Shown here: one piece after another, positions 56,307-63,934 of the stretch
Numbering within the stretch: the stretch's first letter is position 1
How the letters are laid out: the number at the start of each line of letters is the position of its first letter
Assembly (NCBI RefSeq): GCF_047607445.1
Contig: NZ_JBLKRT010000002.1
Coordinates: 137,005-201,004, forward strand
Source of the DNA: Crystallibacter sulfonylureivorans_A
Lineage (GTDB): Bacteria; Actinomycetota; Actinomycetes; Actinomycetales; Micrococcaceae
DNA: 64,000 nucleotides
Reading direction: 5' to 3'
Made by a program: the position numbers and the translations under genes
Notes under the pieces: generated by a model
Databases searched by the model: none
The model's input: the letters and a program-made list of their open reading frames with translations, nothing else
Told to the model about the DNA's origin: nothing

Positions 56307-58568
56307 CTAGCCCTCCCGCAGCGCGCGGATCAGCGAGTCGAACCTTTCGTTGGCGGCTAGGTCCTCGAGCAGGACGGCTTCCCCGTTCGGGCCGGCTAGC
56401 GGGATCCGCCAGTTGGGGTACTCGTCCGCGGTGCCCGGCTGGTTCTGGGTCCGCCGCTCCCCCACCACGTCGGTCAGGGCAACCCCCAGCAGCACCGAGG
56501 GAGTCTGGGCGATGAACGCGTGTAGCGCCTCGATGGTGCGCTGCTCGCCGGAGGTGCCCGCGCCGCCCGAAGTGCCCGCGCCGCCGGAGGTGCCCGCGCC
56601 GCCGTCGTGCTGTGCAGCAGCCGGAACCCGCGAGCGCACCAGCGACAGCACGGACTCCTGGGCTGCCCGGTCCAAGCTGCGCTCCTCCTCCACCGGCCGG
56701 TTGAGCAGGCCCAGCGACTCGCGCAGGTCCACGTGTTCGCCGGCAAGGTAGCCGGCGGTGGGCGGCAGGTCGTGGGTAGTGACGCTGGTGAGGCAGGAGC
56801 TGCGGTAACTCTCCGGCGGGCGGGGGCTCGCGCCGTCGTACTCAAACCACAGGATGGAGGTGCCCAGCACGCCACGCTCGGCCAGGTAGTCCTGCACCCC
56901 CGGCTCGAAGACCCCGAGGTCCTCGCCGATCACCGCGACGCCTGCCCGCTCGGCTTCAAGGGCGAGGATGCCGATCAGGGCTTCATGGTCGTAGTAGACA
57001 TAGGCGCCTTCGCCGGGAGTGCCGCCGACGGGGATCCACCACAACCGGAACAGTCCGAGGATGTGGTCCACGCGGATGCCGCCTGCATGGCGCAAGATGG
57101 TCCGCAGCATGTCCCGGTAGGCGGCGTAGCCGGACTCGGCGAGGCGGCCGGGATGCCACGGAGGCTGGGACCAGTTCTGGCCCTGCTGGTTGAACATGTC
57201 CGGCGGCGCACCCACCGAGACGCCGGCGGCCAGCACCTCCTGCAAAGCCCAGGCGTCGGCGCCGGCCGGATGCACGCCTACGGCTAGGTCATGCACGATC
57301 CCGATGTCCATTCCCGCGTCGAGGGCGCGGCGCTGCGCGGCCTCTAGCTGCTGGTCGCACAGCCATTGCAGCCACTGATGGAACTCGATCCGATCCTTCA
57401 GCGCGCTGCGCTGCGACTGGATGAACTCCGGATCGGACCATTCGGCAGCGCCGGGCGGAAGGGCTTCGGCGAGGGCACACCACAGCGCGAAGCGCTCCAG
57501 CCCCTCGCCTTCGTGCGCCCGGAAGGCTTCGAACTGCTGCTGTCGTTCGGCGGACCGGGGTACCGCGAAGACCGCTTCCAGCGCCTGCAGTTTGGCCGCA
57601 AACACCGGATCGCGGTCCAGGATGCCGGCGTCCAGGTTCGCGCTGTGGAAAGTGTTGTCCAGCGGGATGTCCCGGGCTTCCGGCACGTCCTCGACCCGCA
57701 GGTAGATCGGATTGACGAAGCGGCGCGTTGTCGGCAGGTAGGGCGAGGGCTCCACCGGCGGCTTGGGCTGCGCCGCGTGCAGCGGGTTGATCAAGACGAA
57801 GCCCGCGCCTTTGGCGGCAGCCGTTTCGGCCAACACGGCCAGGTCGTCAAGATCGCCGATGCCCCAGGACGACCGGGAGCGGACGGAATACAGCTGCGCC
57901 ATCAGGCCCCAGCTGCGGTCAAGCCGGTCGGCGGTGCTGAGCCGTTGCGGGGTAACCACCAGCGCACACTCCGCTTGGCTGTCGGACGTCGCCGCGGGCG
58001 GGGCGGTTTCGGGTTCGGTCGCGGTTCCGGATCCGGTGCGGGCCTGGGTTCCGGACCCGGCCACGGTTCCGATCCCGGCCTCCGGCCCGGCCCCGGCTTC
58101 GGTCCCGGCCACTGGACCGGCGTCGGCCCCGGTCCCGGCCTCGGTCACCTCAAGCCTGTGCCAGCCCAGCGGGAGATCGGCCGGTACCAGCGCGGCCAGC
58201 CGGTCCCGCGGAACGCCCGCCGCCTGGTGCGGCCCGCCGGCCACCACCTCGACGTCGCGCCGCGACCCGTCCTCCAGCAGGATCCTGACCCGAGGCTGTG
58301 CCCCCGGACTCACATTGACCGGGATCTCAATGGCGTCACCTTGGCGGACGACGACGGCGGGCGGCAACGTTCGTTGCAACGGCGCGAGTTCCGCGGCCCG
58401 GAGAGAGACGGTGACATCGTCGTCGGTCTTGCAGGGGACATCCAGTGCGGTCAAGACAGCAACCAGGGTTGCCGGGCTGACCGCTTTCTCAGCGCCGTCC
58501 CAGCCGCGGAAGGTAACGCCGACGCCGTGTTCCTGTGCGAGGCGCTGCAGCGCCGTGAGCTCAGCCAT
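56307..58568 (-). CDS. malQ: 4-alpha-glucanotransferase
   Basis: Amylomaltase (GH77) of 753 residues that moves glucan chains between maltodextrins. Catalytic text is intact: nucleophile in 'GGIRVDHILGLFRLWWIP', acid/base in 'VAVIGEDLGVFEPGVQ' and 'SVTTHDLPPTAGYLAG'. 'YSVRSRSSWGIGDLDDLAVL' opens the barrel. Two low-complexity inserts are unusual: Gly/Ala/Thr repeats at about residues 140-198 ('GTEAGAGPEAGIGTVAGSG') and three copies of 'GGAGTS' at about 656-674. The other glycogen genes are not adjacent. Confidence 0.95.
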   Translation of the reverse strand: MAELTALQRLAQEHGVGVTFRGWDGAEKAVSPATLVAVLTALDVPCKTDDDVTVSLRAAELAPLQRTLPPAVVVRQGDAIEIPVNVSPGAQPRVRILLEDGSRRDVEVVAGGPHQAAGVPRDRLAALVPADLPLGWHRLEVTEAGTGADAGPVAGTEAGAGPEAGIGTVAGSGTQARTGSGTATEPETAPPAATSDSQAECALVVTPQRLSTADRLDRSWGLMAQLYSVRSRSSWGIGDLDDLAVLAETAAAKGAGFVLINPLHAAQPKPPVEPSPYLPTTRRFVNPIYLRVEDVPEARDIPLDNTFHSANLDAGILDRDPVFAAKLQALEAVFAVPRSAERQQQFEAFRAHEGEGLERFALWCALAEALPPGAAEWSDPEFIQSQRSALKDRIEFHQWLQWLCDQQLEAAQRRALDAGMDIGIVHDLAVGVHPAGADAWALQEVLAAGVSVGAPPDMFNQQGQNWSQPPWHPGRLAESGYAAYRDMLRTILRHAGGIRVDHILGLFRLWWIPVGGTPGEGAYVYYDHEALIGILALEAERAGVAVIGEDLGVFEPGVQDYLAERGVLGTSILWFEYDGASPRPPESYRSSCLTSVTTHDLPPTAGYLAGEHVDLRESLGLLNRPVEEERSLDRAAQESVLSLVRSRVPAAAQHDGGAGTSGGAGTSGGAGTSGEQRTIEALHAFIAQTPSVLLGVALTDVVGERRTQNQPGTADEYPNWRIPLAGPNGEAVLLEDLAANERFDSLIRALREG

Positions 58569-58639
58569 GGGCCCAATCTACGGGTGGCGCGGGATGCGTG
58601 CACCCCGGGTGGGCGGTTGGGCAGCAGCTGGCATGAGGG

Positions 58640-58995
58640 TCTCCACGCGCTCGCTGGCGCTCGCTTGGTCGACCACCGGACGGCTGGCGCTCACTTGGTC
58701 GACCACCGGACGGCTCGCGTTCGCTTGCTTGACCACCGGACGGCTCGCGTTCGCTTGCTTGACCACCGGACGGCTGGGCACAACGGTCTCCACGCGCTCG
58801 CTTGGTCGACCACCGGGAGGCTGGCGCTCGCTTGGTCGGCCACCGGGGGTGGGCGCTCGCTTGGTCGACCACCGGGAGGCTGGCGCTCGCTTGGTCGGCC
58901 ACCGGGGGTGGGCGCTCGCTTGGTCGACCACCGGGTGGCTGGCGCTCGCTTGGTCGGCCACCGGGGGTGGGCGCTCGCTTGGTCGACCACCGGAC
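58640..58995. repeat. 11-unit array of the 'GGTGGTCGACCAA' repeat family (array C)
   Basis: Read on the minus strand the array repeats 'CCGGTGGTCGACCAAGCGAG' about every 30 bases, 11 times. The right half is a higher-order repeat of about 59 bases in which GTCGACC alternates with GGCCGACC-like forms. 'CGCGTGGAGACC' (seen as 'GTCTCCACGCG' on the plus strand) caps it at 58640 and again at 58783. It fills the gap between malQ and the riboswitch of metY. Confidence 0.9.
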
Positions 58996-59103
58996 GCGGG
59001 GCACCTACGGTGAGCACCGCCGTCGTACTGGAAATTCAAGGCGGTACGCAACGCGGCTCAACAATTTTGGCGGCGGCGGTCGAACTTGCGAGAATGGTCG
59101 GGA

Positions 59104-59190
59104 CCATCCCGAGCGGTTGAGAGATCTGGCTCTTTGACACCGCAGCAACCATCCGGCCTCCCGGAAAGGTGCTACCGCCAGAAGCGATGG
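59104..59190 (+). promoter_or_regulatory. SAM-I riboswitch upstream of metY
   Basis: 'CCATC' (59104) and 'GATGG' (59186-59190) form P1. 'CGAGCGGTTGAGAGATC', 'TTTGACACCGCAGCAACC' and 'AAGGTGCTACCGCCAGAAGC' are the S-box core. About 100 bases of leader follow, so a downstream expression platform is possible. Confidence 0.93.
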
Positions 59191-59291
59191 AGAGAGCGCA
59201 AGCAATCTTTGATCCAGATGGCGCTGCCGCATTGGACCGCGCCGACAGGACCGTCATTGCCTCGGGAACCCAAGTTTGAAGGAGCTGCCTG

Positions 59292-60764
59292 ATGGCTGAA
59301 CGCACATTCGGTTTCCGCACCCGTGCCCTGCACGCCGGCGGCACGCCCGACGCCGAGCACGGCGCGCGGGCGGTACCGATCTACCAGAGCACGTCGTTCG
59401 TGTTCAAGGACACCGACGACGCCGCGAACCTCTTCGCGCTGCAGAAGTACGGCAACATCTACTCGCGCATCGGCAACCCCACCGTGGCCGCGTTCGAGGA
59501 GCGCATCGCCTCGCTCGAGGGCGGCATCGGCGCGGTGGCCACGTCGTCGGGCATGGCTGCCGAATTCATCACCTTCGCGGCGTTGGCCGGCGCGGGCGAC
59601 CACATCGTGGCCTCGTCCAAGCTCTACGGCGGCACCATCACCCAGTTGGACGTGACGCTGCGCCGGTTCGGCGTGGAAACCACGTTCGTTGACTCCACCG
59701 ACCCGGCAGACTTCGCCGCGGCCATCGGCGAGAACACCAAGGCCGTCTACACCGAAATCGTGGCGAACCCCTCCGGCGACATTGCCGATCTGGCGGGCCT
59801 GGCGGCCGTGGCGCACGACGCCGGCATCCCCCTGGTGGTGGACGCCACCTTGAGCACCCCCTACCTGATCCGGCCGATCGAACACGGCGCGGACATTGTG
59901 ATCCACTCCGCCACCAAGTTCCTCGGCGGGCACGGCACCACGCTGGGCGGCGTCGTCGTCGAATCCGGCCGCTTCAACTGGGGCAACGGCAAGTTCCCGC
60001 AGATGACCGAACCGGTGGCCAGCTACGGCAACGTGTCCTGGTGGGGCAACTTCGGCGAGTACGGCTTCCTGACCAAGCTCCGCTCCGAACAGCTGCGCGA
60101 CATCGGGCCGTCGCTGTCCGCGCAGTCCGCATTCCAGTTGCTGCAGGGCGTGGAAACGCTGGCACAGCGCATGGACGAGCACCTGGCCAACGCCCGCAAG
60201 GTGGCCGAGTGGCTGGAAGCCGATGAGCGGGTCTCGTGGGTCAGCTACGCGGGCCTGCCTACACACCCGCACTATGAGCGCGGCCAGAAGTACCTGCCCA
60301 AGGGCGTGGGCTCCGTCTTCAGCTTCGGCGTCAAGGGCGGCCGCGTGGCCGGCCAGAAGTTCATCGAGTCGCTGCAGCTGGCCAGCCACCTGGCCAACAT
60401 CGGCGACGCCCGCACCCTGGTGCTGCACCCGGGATCGACCACGCACCAGCAGCTCACCGCAGACCAGCTGGTGGCCGCCGGAGTGCCCGAGGACCTGATC
60501 CGCATCTCCGTGGGTCTGGAGGACGTGGACGATATCCTCTGGGACCTGGACCAAGCTCTGGCTCTCGCTACCGCGGCGGTCGACCAGGCCAGCACCCCGG
60601 TGGTCGACCAAGCGAGCGCCAGCGAGCGCGTGGAGACCCGCGCGGAGACCGGTGAGTTCGACGCCTCCGCGTTCGCTGCCCCGGAGTACGACGGCGCCGC
60701 GTGCGCCCTTCCGTCGGCCCGCCCCGGTGCCGGCGAAACCGTTGAGACAGGAGCCGCCAATTGA
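59292..60764 (+). CDS. metY: O-acetylhomoserine sulfhydrylase with repeat-derived tail
   Basis: PLP enzyme of 490 residues that joins sulfide (or methanethiol) to O-acetylhomoserine to make homocysteine. 'RTRALHAGGTPDAEHGARAV', 'YSRIGNPTVAAFEERIASLE' and the PLP lysine 209 in 'IHSATKFLGGHGTTLGG' are intact. The catalytic fold ends near residue 427 ('DVDDILWDLDQALALA'). The last about 60 residues are extra, and residues about 429-455 ('VDQASTPVVDQASASERVE') are encoded by the dispersed repeat. Under SAM-I control and overlapping the CoA-binding gene (TTGA). Confidence 0.95.
   Translation: MAERTFGFRTRALHAGGTPDAEHGARAVPIYQSTSFVFKDTDDAANLFALQKYGNIYSRIGNPTVAAFEERIASLEGGIGAVATSSGMAAEFITFAALAGAGDHIVASSKLYGGTITQLDVTLRRFGVETTFVDSTDPADFAAAIGENTKAVYTEIVANPSGDIADLAGLAAVAHDAGIPLVVDATLSTPYLIRPIEHGADIVIHSATKFLGGHGTTLGGVVVESGRFNWGNGKFPQMTEPVASYGNVSWWGNFGEYGFLTKLRSEQLRDIGPSLSAQSAFQLLQGVETLAQRMDEHLANARKVAEWLEADERVSWVSYAGLPTHPHYERGQKYLPKGVGSVFSFGVKGGRVAGQKFIESLQLASHLANIGDARTLVLHPGSTTHQQLTADQLVAAGVPEDLIRISVGLEDVDDILWDLDQALALATAAVDQASTPVVDQASASERVETRAETGEFDASAFAAPEYDGAACALPSARPGAGETVETGAAN
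60576..60656 (+). repeat. Copy of the 'GGTGGTCGACCAA' repeat inside metY (copy D)
   Basis: 'GCGGTCGACCAGGCCAGCAC' is a half unit and 'CGGTGGTCGACCAAGCGAGC' starts a full one ending 'CGCGTGGAGACC'. The copy is in frame with metY and reads 'VDQASTPVVDQASASER'. It matches array C, which lies 1.6 kb upstream. Confidence 0.88.
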
Positions 60765-61258
60765 CCGCGACAGCAGAACGCAGCTGGGTGGGACCGTCTG
60801 CCCCGGAACGACTGAACATCCTGCGCAACACCAAGTCGATCGCCATTGTCGGCGCCTCGGACAAACCCAGCCGGGCCAGCTACTTCGTGGCCACGTACCT
60901 GCTGTCCAGCTCGCCGTACAAGGTCTACTTTGTGAACCCGGTGGCCAAGGAGATCCTCGGCCAGCCGGTGTACAAGTCGCTGGCCGACCTGCCCGAGGTC
61001 CCGGACCTGGTGGACGTGTTCCGCAAGCACGACGACCTGCCCACGGTGCTGGACGAGACACTGGCCGTCGGCGCCAAGACCATCTGGCTGCAGCTGGGCT
61101 CGTGGCACGAGGAGGTTGCGGCCAAGGCCGAGGCCGCCGGCCTGAACGTGGTGATGGACCGCTGCGTGAAGATTGAACACGCCCGCTTCCACGGCGGTTT
61201 GCATCTGGCCGGTTTCGACACCGGCGTGATCTCCTCGAAGCGCCAGCTGACCGCCTAG
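60761..61258 (+). CDS. CoA-binding (YccU-like) protein coupled to metY
   Basis: Protein of 165 residues starting at a TTG that overlaps the metY stop (TTGA), so it is made with MetY under SAM-riboswitch control. The Rossmann-like fold shows 'SIAIVGASDKPSRASYFVAT', 'VYFVNPVAKEILGQPVYKSL', 'TIWLQLGSWHEEVAAKAEAA' and 'VVMDRCVKIEHARFHGGLH'. Related to the protein at 44872. Its reaction is unknown; coupling to metY suggests a role with acyl or thiol intermediates. Confidence 0.88.
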   Translation: MTATAERSWVGPSAPERLNILRNTKSIAIVGASDKPSRASYFVATYLLSSSPYKVYFVNPVAKEILGQPVYKSLADLPEVPDLVDVFRKHDDLPTVLDETLAVGAKTIWLQLGSWHEEVAAKAEAAGLNVVMDRCVKIEHARFHGGLHLAGFDTGVISSKRQLTA

Positions 61259-61308
61259 AAGGGACTCGGCAGGGCCTCGCATCCCAGCCAGCGTCCGCTG
61301 ATACCAAT

Positions 61309-61340
61309 AGTGCCCGGTCCTCTTCGGAGGGCCGGGCACT
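61309..61340 (+). terminator. Terminator of the metY operon with a TTCG tetraloop
   Basis: A 14-bp stem closed by the stable C(TTCG)G loop, 50 bases after the stop of the CoA-binding gene. 'GCCTATTCAT' follows. Confidence 0.85.
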
Positions 61341-61406
61341 GCCTATTCATCCCTTGCGCCACGTAGGCGCGACGAAGGACCGGGGTTAAAATCAGGTGGA
61401 AAATCA

Positions 61407-61455
61407 GAAGCCGCGCCACAGCTTGTTGGGGGGGTAAAAGCTGTGGCGCGGCTTC
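61407..61455 (-). terminator. Second hairpin between the converging metY and nitrilase genes
   Basis: A perfect 18-bp stem (61407-61424 with 61438-61455) around a 13-base loop containing a run of seven G. On the minus strand it is followed by 'TGATTTTCCACC', so it suits the leftward nitrilase gene. Confidence 0.85.
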
Positions 61456-61540
61456 CTCATATGTGTAATCGCCGCGGGCTATGGAAAAGTTACGGCTCCG
61501 CTGAAATCTTTTTCGGCAGCTTCCCTGCCCGCGCAAAGGG

Positions 61541-62347
61541 TCAGTGCGCCGGGACGATCTCCACCGTGCTGGCGAGCCGGCGGTTCTTGAGCACCGGCAG
61601 GAACTCGCGTACTTCGTCGATCCGGCGCCGGGTCACATCTACGGTGACGACGCCGCGTGGTTCGTCGTCCAGGTAGGCCACCGGGATCCCCATCGGATCC
61701 AGGATCGCCGAATGCCCCACGGTGTTGGTACTCGAGGTTCCGGCCGCTGCCACCCAGCAGGTGTTCTCGATGGCGCGGGCACGCAGCAGCGTTTCCCAGT
61801 GCTCGATCTTGTGGTCGCCCTTGAACCAGGCCGCCGGCACGCTCAGCAGGTCCGCCCCCTGTGACGCCAGCGCCCGCGCCAGTTCGGGGAAGCGCAGGTC
61901 ATAGCAGGTGAGTACCCCGATGTTCAGCTCCCCCAACTGCACGATCTTCAGGCCGCCGTCGCCAGGTTTGATCCGCTTGGACTCCTGGTAGGAGAAGGCG
62001 TCGTAGAGGTGTAGCTTGCGGTAGGTGTCCACGATCTTGCCGGAGGAGTCGACAATCACCAAGGTGTTGTAGGGCCGCTCCTCGCCACTAGATTCGTAGC
62101 CGCCCGCGATAATCGCGATCCCGACCTCCGCGGCGATAAAGGACAGTTGCTGCACGAACGTGGTCCAGTTGGCATCCACGGCAGCGGCCAGATCGCCCTG
62201 CACGTGCCGCACGGTGAACATCGACTCTTCGGGCAAGATGATGAGTTCCGCGCCGTCGGCCTTGGCCTCTTCCGCAAGCGAGCGCACCGTGGCGAGGTTC
62301 TCCGTCATGTCCCCGCTGGGGTTGAGCTGTCCGACGCTGATCTTCAT
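61541..62347 (-). CDS. Nitrilase-superfamily amidohydrolase
   Basis: Protein of 268 residues with the Glu-Lys-Cys triad: Glu40 in 'ELIILPEESMF', Lys111 in 'YRKLHLYDAFSYQES' and Cys148 in 'IGVLTCYDLRFPELARAL'. It would hydrolyse a small amide or nitrile in the cytoplasm. Close in size and text to the NIT/omega-amidase and deaminated-glutathione amidase groups. It converges with the metY operon and has a gap of 186 bases to the decarboxylase gene upstream. Confidence 0.9.
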   Translation of the reverse strand: MKISVGQLNPSGDMTENLATVRSLAEEAKADGAELIILPEESMFTVRHVQGDLAAAVDANWTTFVQQLSFIAAEVGIAIIAGGYESSGEERPYNTLVIVDSSGKIVDTYRKLHLYDAFSYQESKRIKPGDGGLKIVQLGELNIGVLTCYDLRFPELARALASQGADLLSVPAAWFKGDHKIEHWETLLRARAIENTCWVAAAGTSSTNTVGHSAILDPMGIPVAYLDDEPRGVVTVDVTRRRIDEVREFLPVLKNRRLASTVEIVPAH

Positions 62348-62435
62348 GATGCGCTCCCGTCTTGCTGGCGGCGTGTGTCCTTCCAGCCTACCTAAGGTGA
62401 ACTCCGTCGGCGCAGGTGGGAACGTTGCATTCAGG

Positions 62436-62518
62436 GTACGACGGCGGTGGGTCGGGCCGGGTGCAGCGACGACGACGGCGGGTTGGGTCGGGTGCAGCGA
62501 CGACGACGCCGGGCCGGG
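62436..62518. repeat. Short direct repeats between decarboxylase and nitrilase genes
   Basis: 'GGGTGCAGCGACGACGACG' occurs twice, 31 bases apart, next to 'GTACGACGGCGGTG' at 62436, the motif seen at many gene borders in this window. No gene is seen in this 186-base gap. Confidence 0.65.
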
Positions 62519-62533
62519 GATTATCCGTCCGGG

Positions 62534-63934
62534 TCACCGGGCGCAGCGCAGGATGGCGTCCACGCTGCGGTCGGCGTCCTCTTCGGTGGTGGACCAGTTG
62601 CAGACGCTGATCCGCATCGCCGCCATCCCATGCCAGGTAGTGCCGGACAGCCAGAGGGTTCCGTCTTCCTGTACCCGGTGGACGACTTCACGGGTGAACT
62701 CGTCCGGGTCGGAGCCGTCTTCCGGCGTGAACCGGACCAGTACCTGGTTCAGCACCACGTCGTTGAGGATTTGGACACCGGCGGCTCCGGCCAGTTGTCC
62801 GGCCATTCGTGCGGCGAGCGTGCAGCAGCGCCCCACCAGGTCAGAGACGCCCTCCCGGCCCAGCGTCCGCAGTGCTGCGTAGGCCGGGAACCCGCGGGCG
62901 CGCCGGGAGAACTCCGGCACCCAGGCCACCTCGTCACGCTCCTGCCCGTACTCCAGGTAGGCCGCGTGCGGTGGGGACATGGTGCGCTGGTGAACATCGG
63001 AGTCGCGGACGATAGCGATGCCGGAGTCGTACGGAACGTTGAGCCACTTATGCGCGTCAGTTGCCCAGGAATCCGCCAGTTCCACGCCGTCCAACAGGTG
63101 CCGGAGCCCGGGGTTGGCCGCAGCCCACAGGCCAAAGGCGCCGTCCACGTGCACCCAGGCGCCCTCCCGCCGTCGCACCCGTTCCACCGCCGCCGCGAAG
63201 GGATCAAAGGAACCGGTGTTCACGTTGCCGGCCTGCAGGTTCACGATCAACGGCGCACTCTCCGGAATCCGTTCCAGTGCGGCATCGAGGGATTCCAGCG
63301 TGATCCGGCCCTGCTCGTCCGTGTCCACCAGATGAATGCGGCGTCGCCCCAGCCCTAGGTACTGCAGGGCGGACAGCACTGTGTTGTGGGCTTCCTCCCC
63401 GAGAACGACGGCGATCTCCGGTGCGCCGAAGAGCCCATCGCCGACCACGTCCCAGCCGGCTCGCTCCAGGACAGCCGTCCGGGCCGCAGCCAGGCAGGTG
63501 AAGTGGGCCATCTGGCAGCCCGTGACCAGTCCATAGCCGCAGCCCGCAGATAGGCCGAACAAATCCAGCAGCCACTTGCCCACGGCCTCTTCCACCACCG
63601 ACGCCGCCGGGCCCCCTACATATAATCCGGCGTTCTGGTCCCAGGTGGAGGTCAGCCAGTCGGCGGCAAGGGCGGCAGGCTGGGAACCGCCAATCACGAA
63701 GCCGAAGTAGCGCGGGCCGGCCATCGCCACGGCAGCCCTCCCGCCGACCTCCGCCAGGTGCTCTATAACCTTCCGCGGGTCCTCGCCGCGCTGCGGGAGT
63801 TCGCCCACCAGCTCCCGGCGCAAGCCGATAACGTCCATTCCCGTTTTCACCGGGCGGTCGGGCAGCGACCGCAGATAGTCGGTGGCAAGCTCGGCCGTGC
63901 GGCGCAGCAGTTCGTCGTCCCACATGTCGTGCAT
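62534..63934 (-). CDS. PLP-dependent decarboxylase (aromatic-amino-acid decarboxylase-like)
   Basis: Fold-type I PLP enzyme of 466 residues in the group II decarboxylase family. Lys296 in 'SWATDAHKWLNVPYDSG' binds PLP, Asp264 in 'AWVHVDGAFGLWAA' contacts the pyridine nitrogen, and 'RYFGFVIGGSQPAALAADWL' is in the N-terminal part. It would decarboxylate an amino acid such as an aromatic one or glutamate, or act as an aldehyde-forming variant; residues visible do not decide. ATG 63925 is an alternative start. The remaining 66 bases to the window end show nothing. Confidence 0.88.
   Translation of the reverse strand: MHDMWDDELLRRTAELATDYLRSLPDRPVKTGMDVIGLRRELVGELPQRGEDPRKVIEHLAEVGGRAAVAMAGPRYFGFVIGGSQPAALAADWLTSTWDQNAGLYVGGPAASVVEEAVGKWLLDLFGLSAGCGYGLVTGCQMAHFTCLAAARTAVLERAGWDVVGDGLFGAPEIAVVLGEEAHNTVLSALQYLGLGRRRIHLVDTDEQGRITLESLDAALERIPESAPLIVNLQAGNVNTGSFDPFAAAVERVRRREGAWVHVDGAFGLWAAANPGLRHLLDGVELADSWATDAHKWLNVPYDSGIAIVRDSDVHQRTMSPPHAAYLEYGQERDEVAWVPEFSRRARGFPAYAALRTLGREGVSDLVGRCCTLAARMAGQLAGAAGVQILNDVVLNQVLVRFTPEDGSDPDEFTREVVHRVQEDGTLWLSGTTWHGMAAMRISVCNWSTTEEDADRSVDAILRCAR

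Noticed and set aside
58640..58995. CRISPR array
   Set aside because: The roughly 30-base period looks CRISPR-like, but the units are contiguous without unique spacers, the same text occurs elsewhere singly and inside metY, and no cas genes are near.
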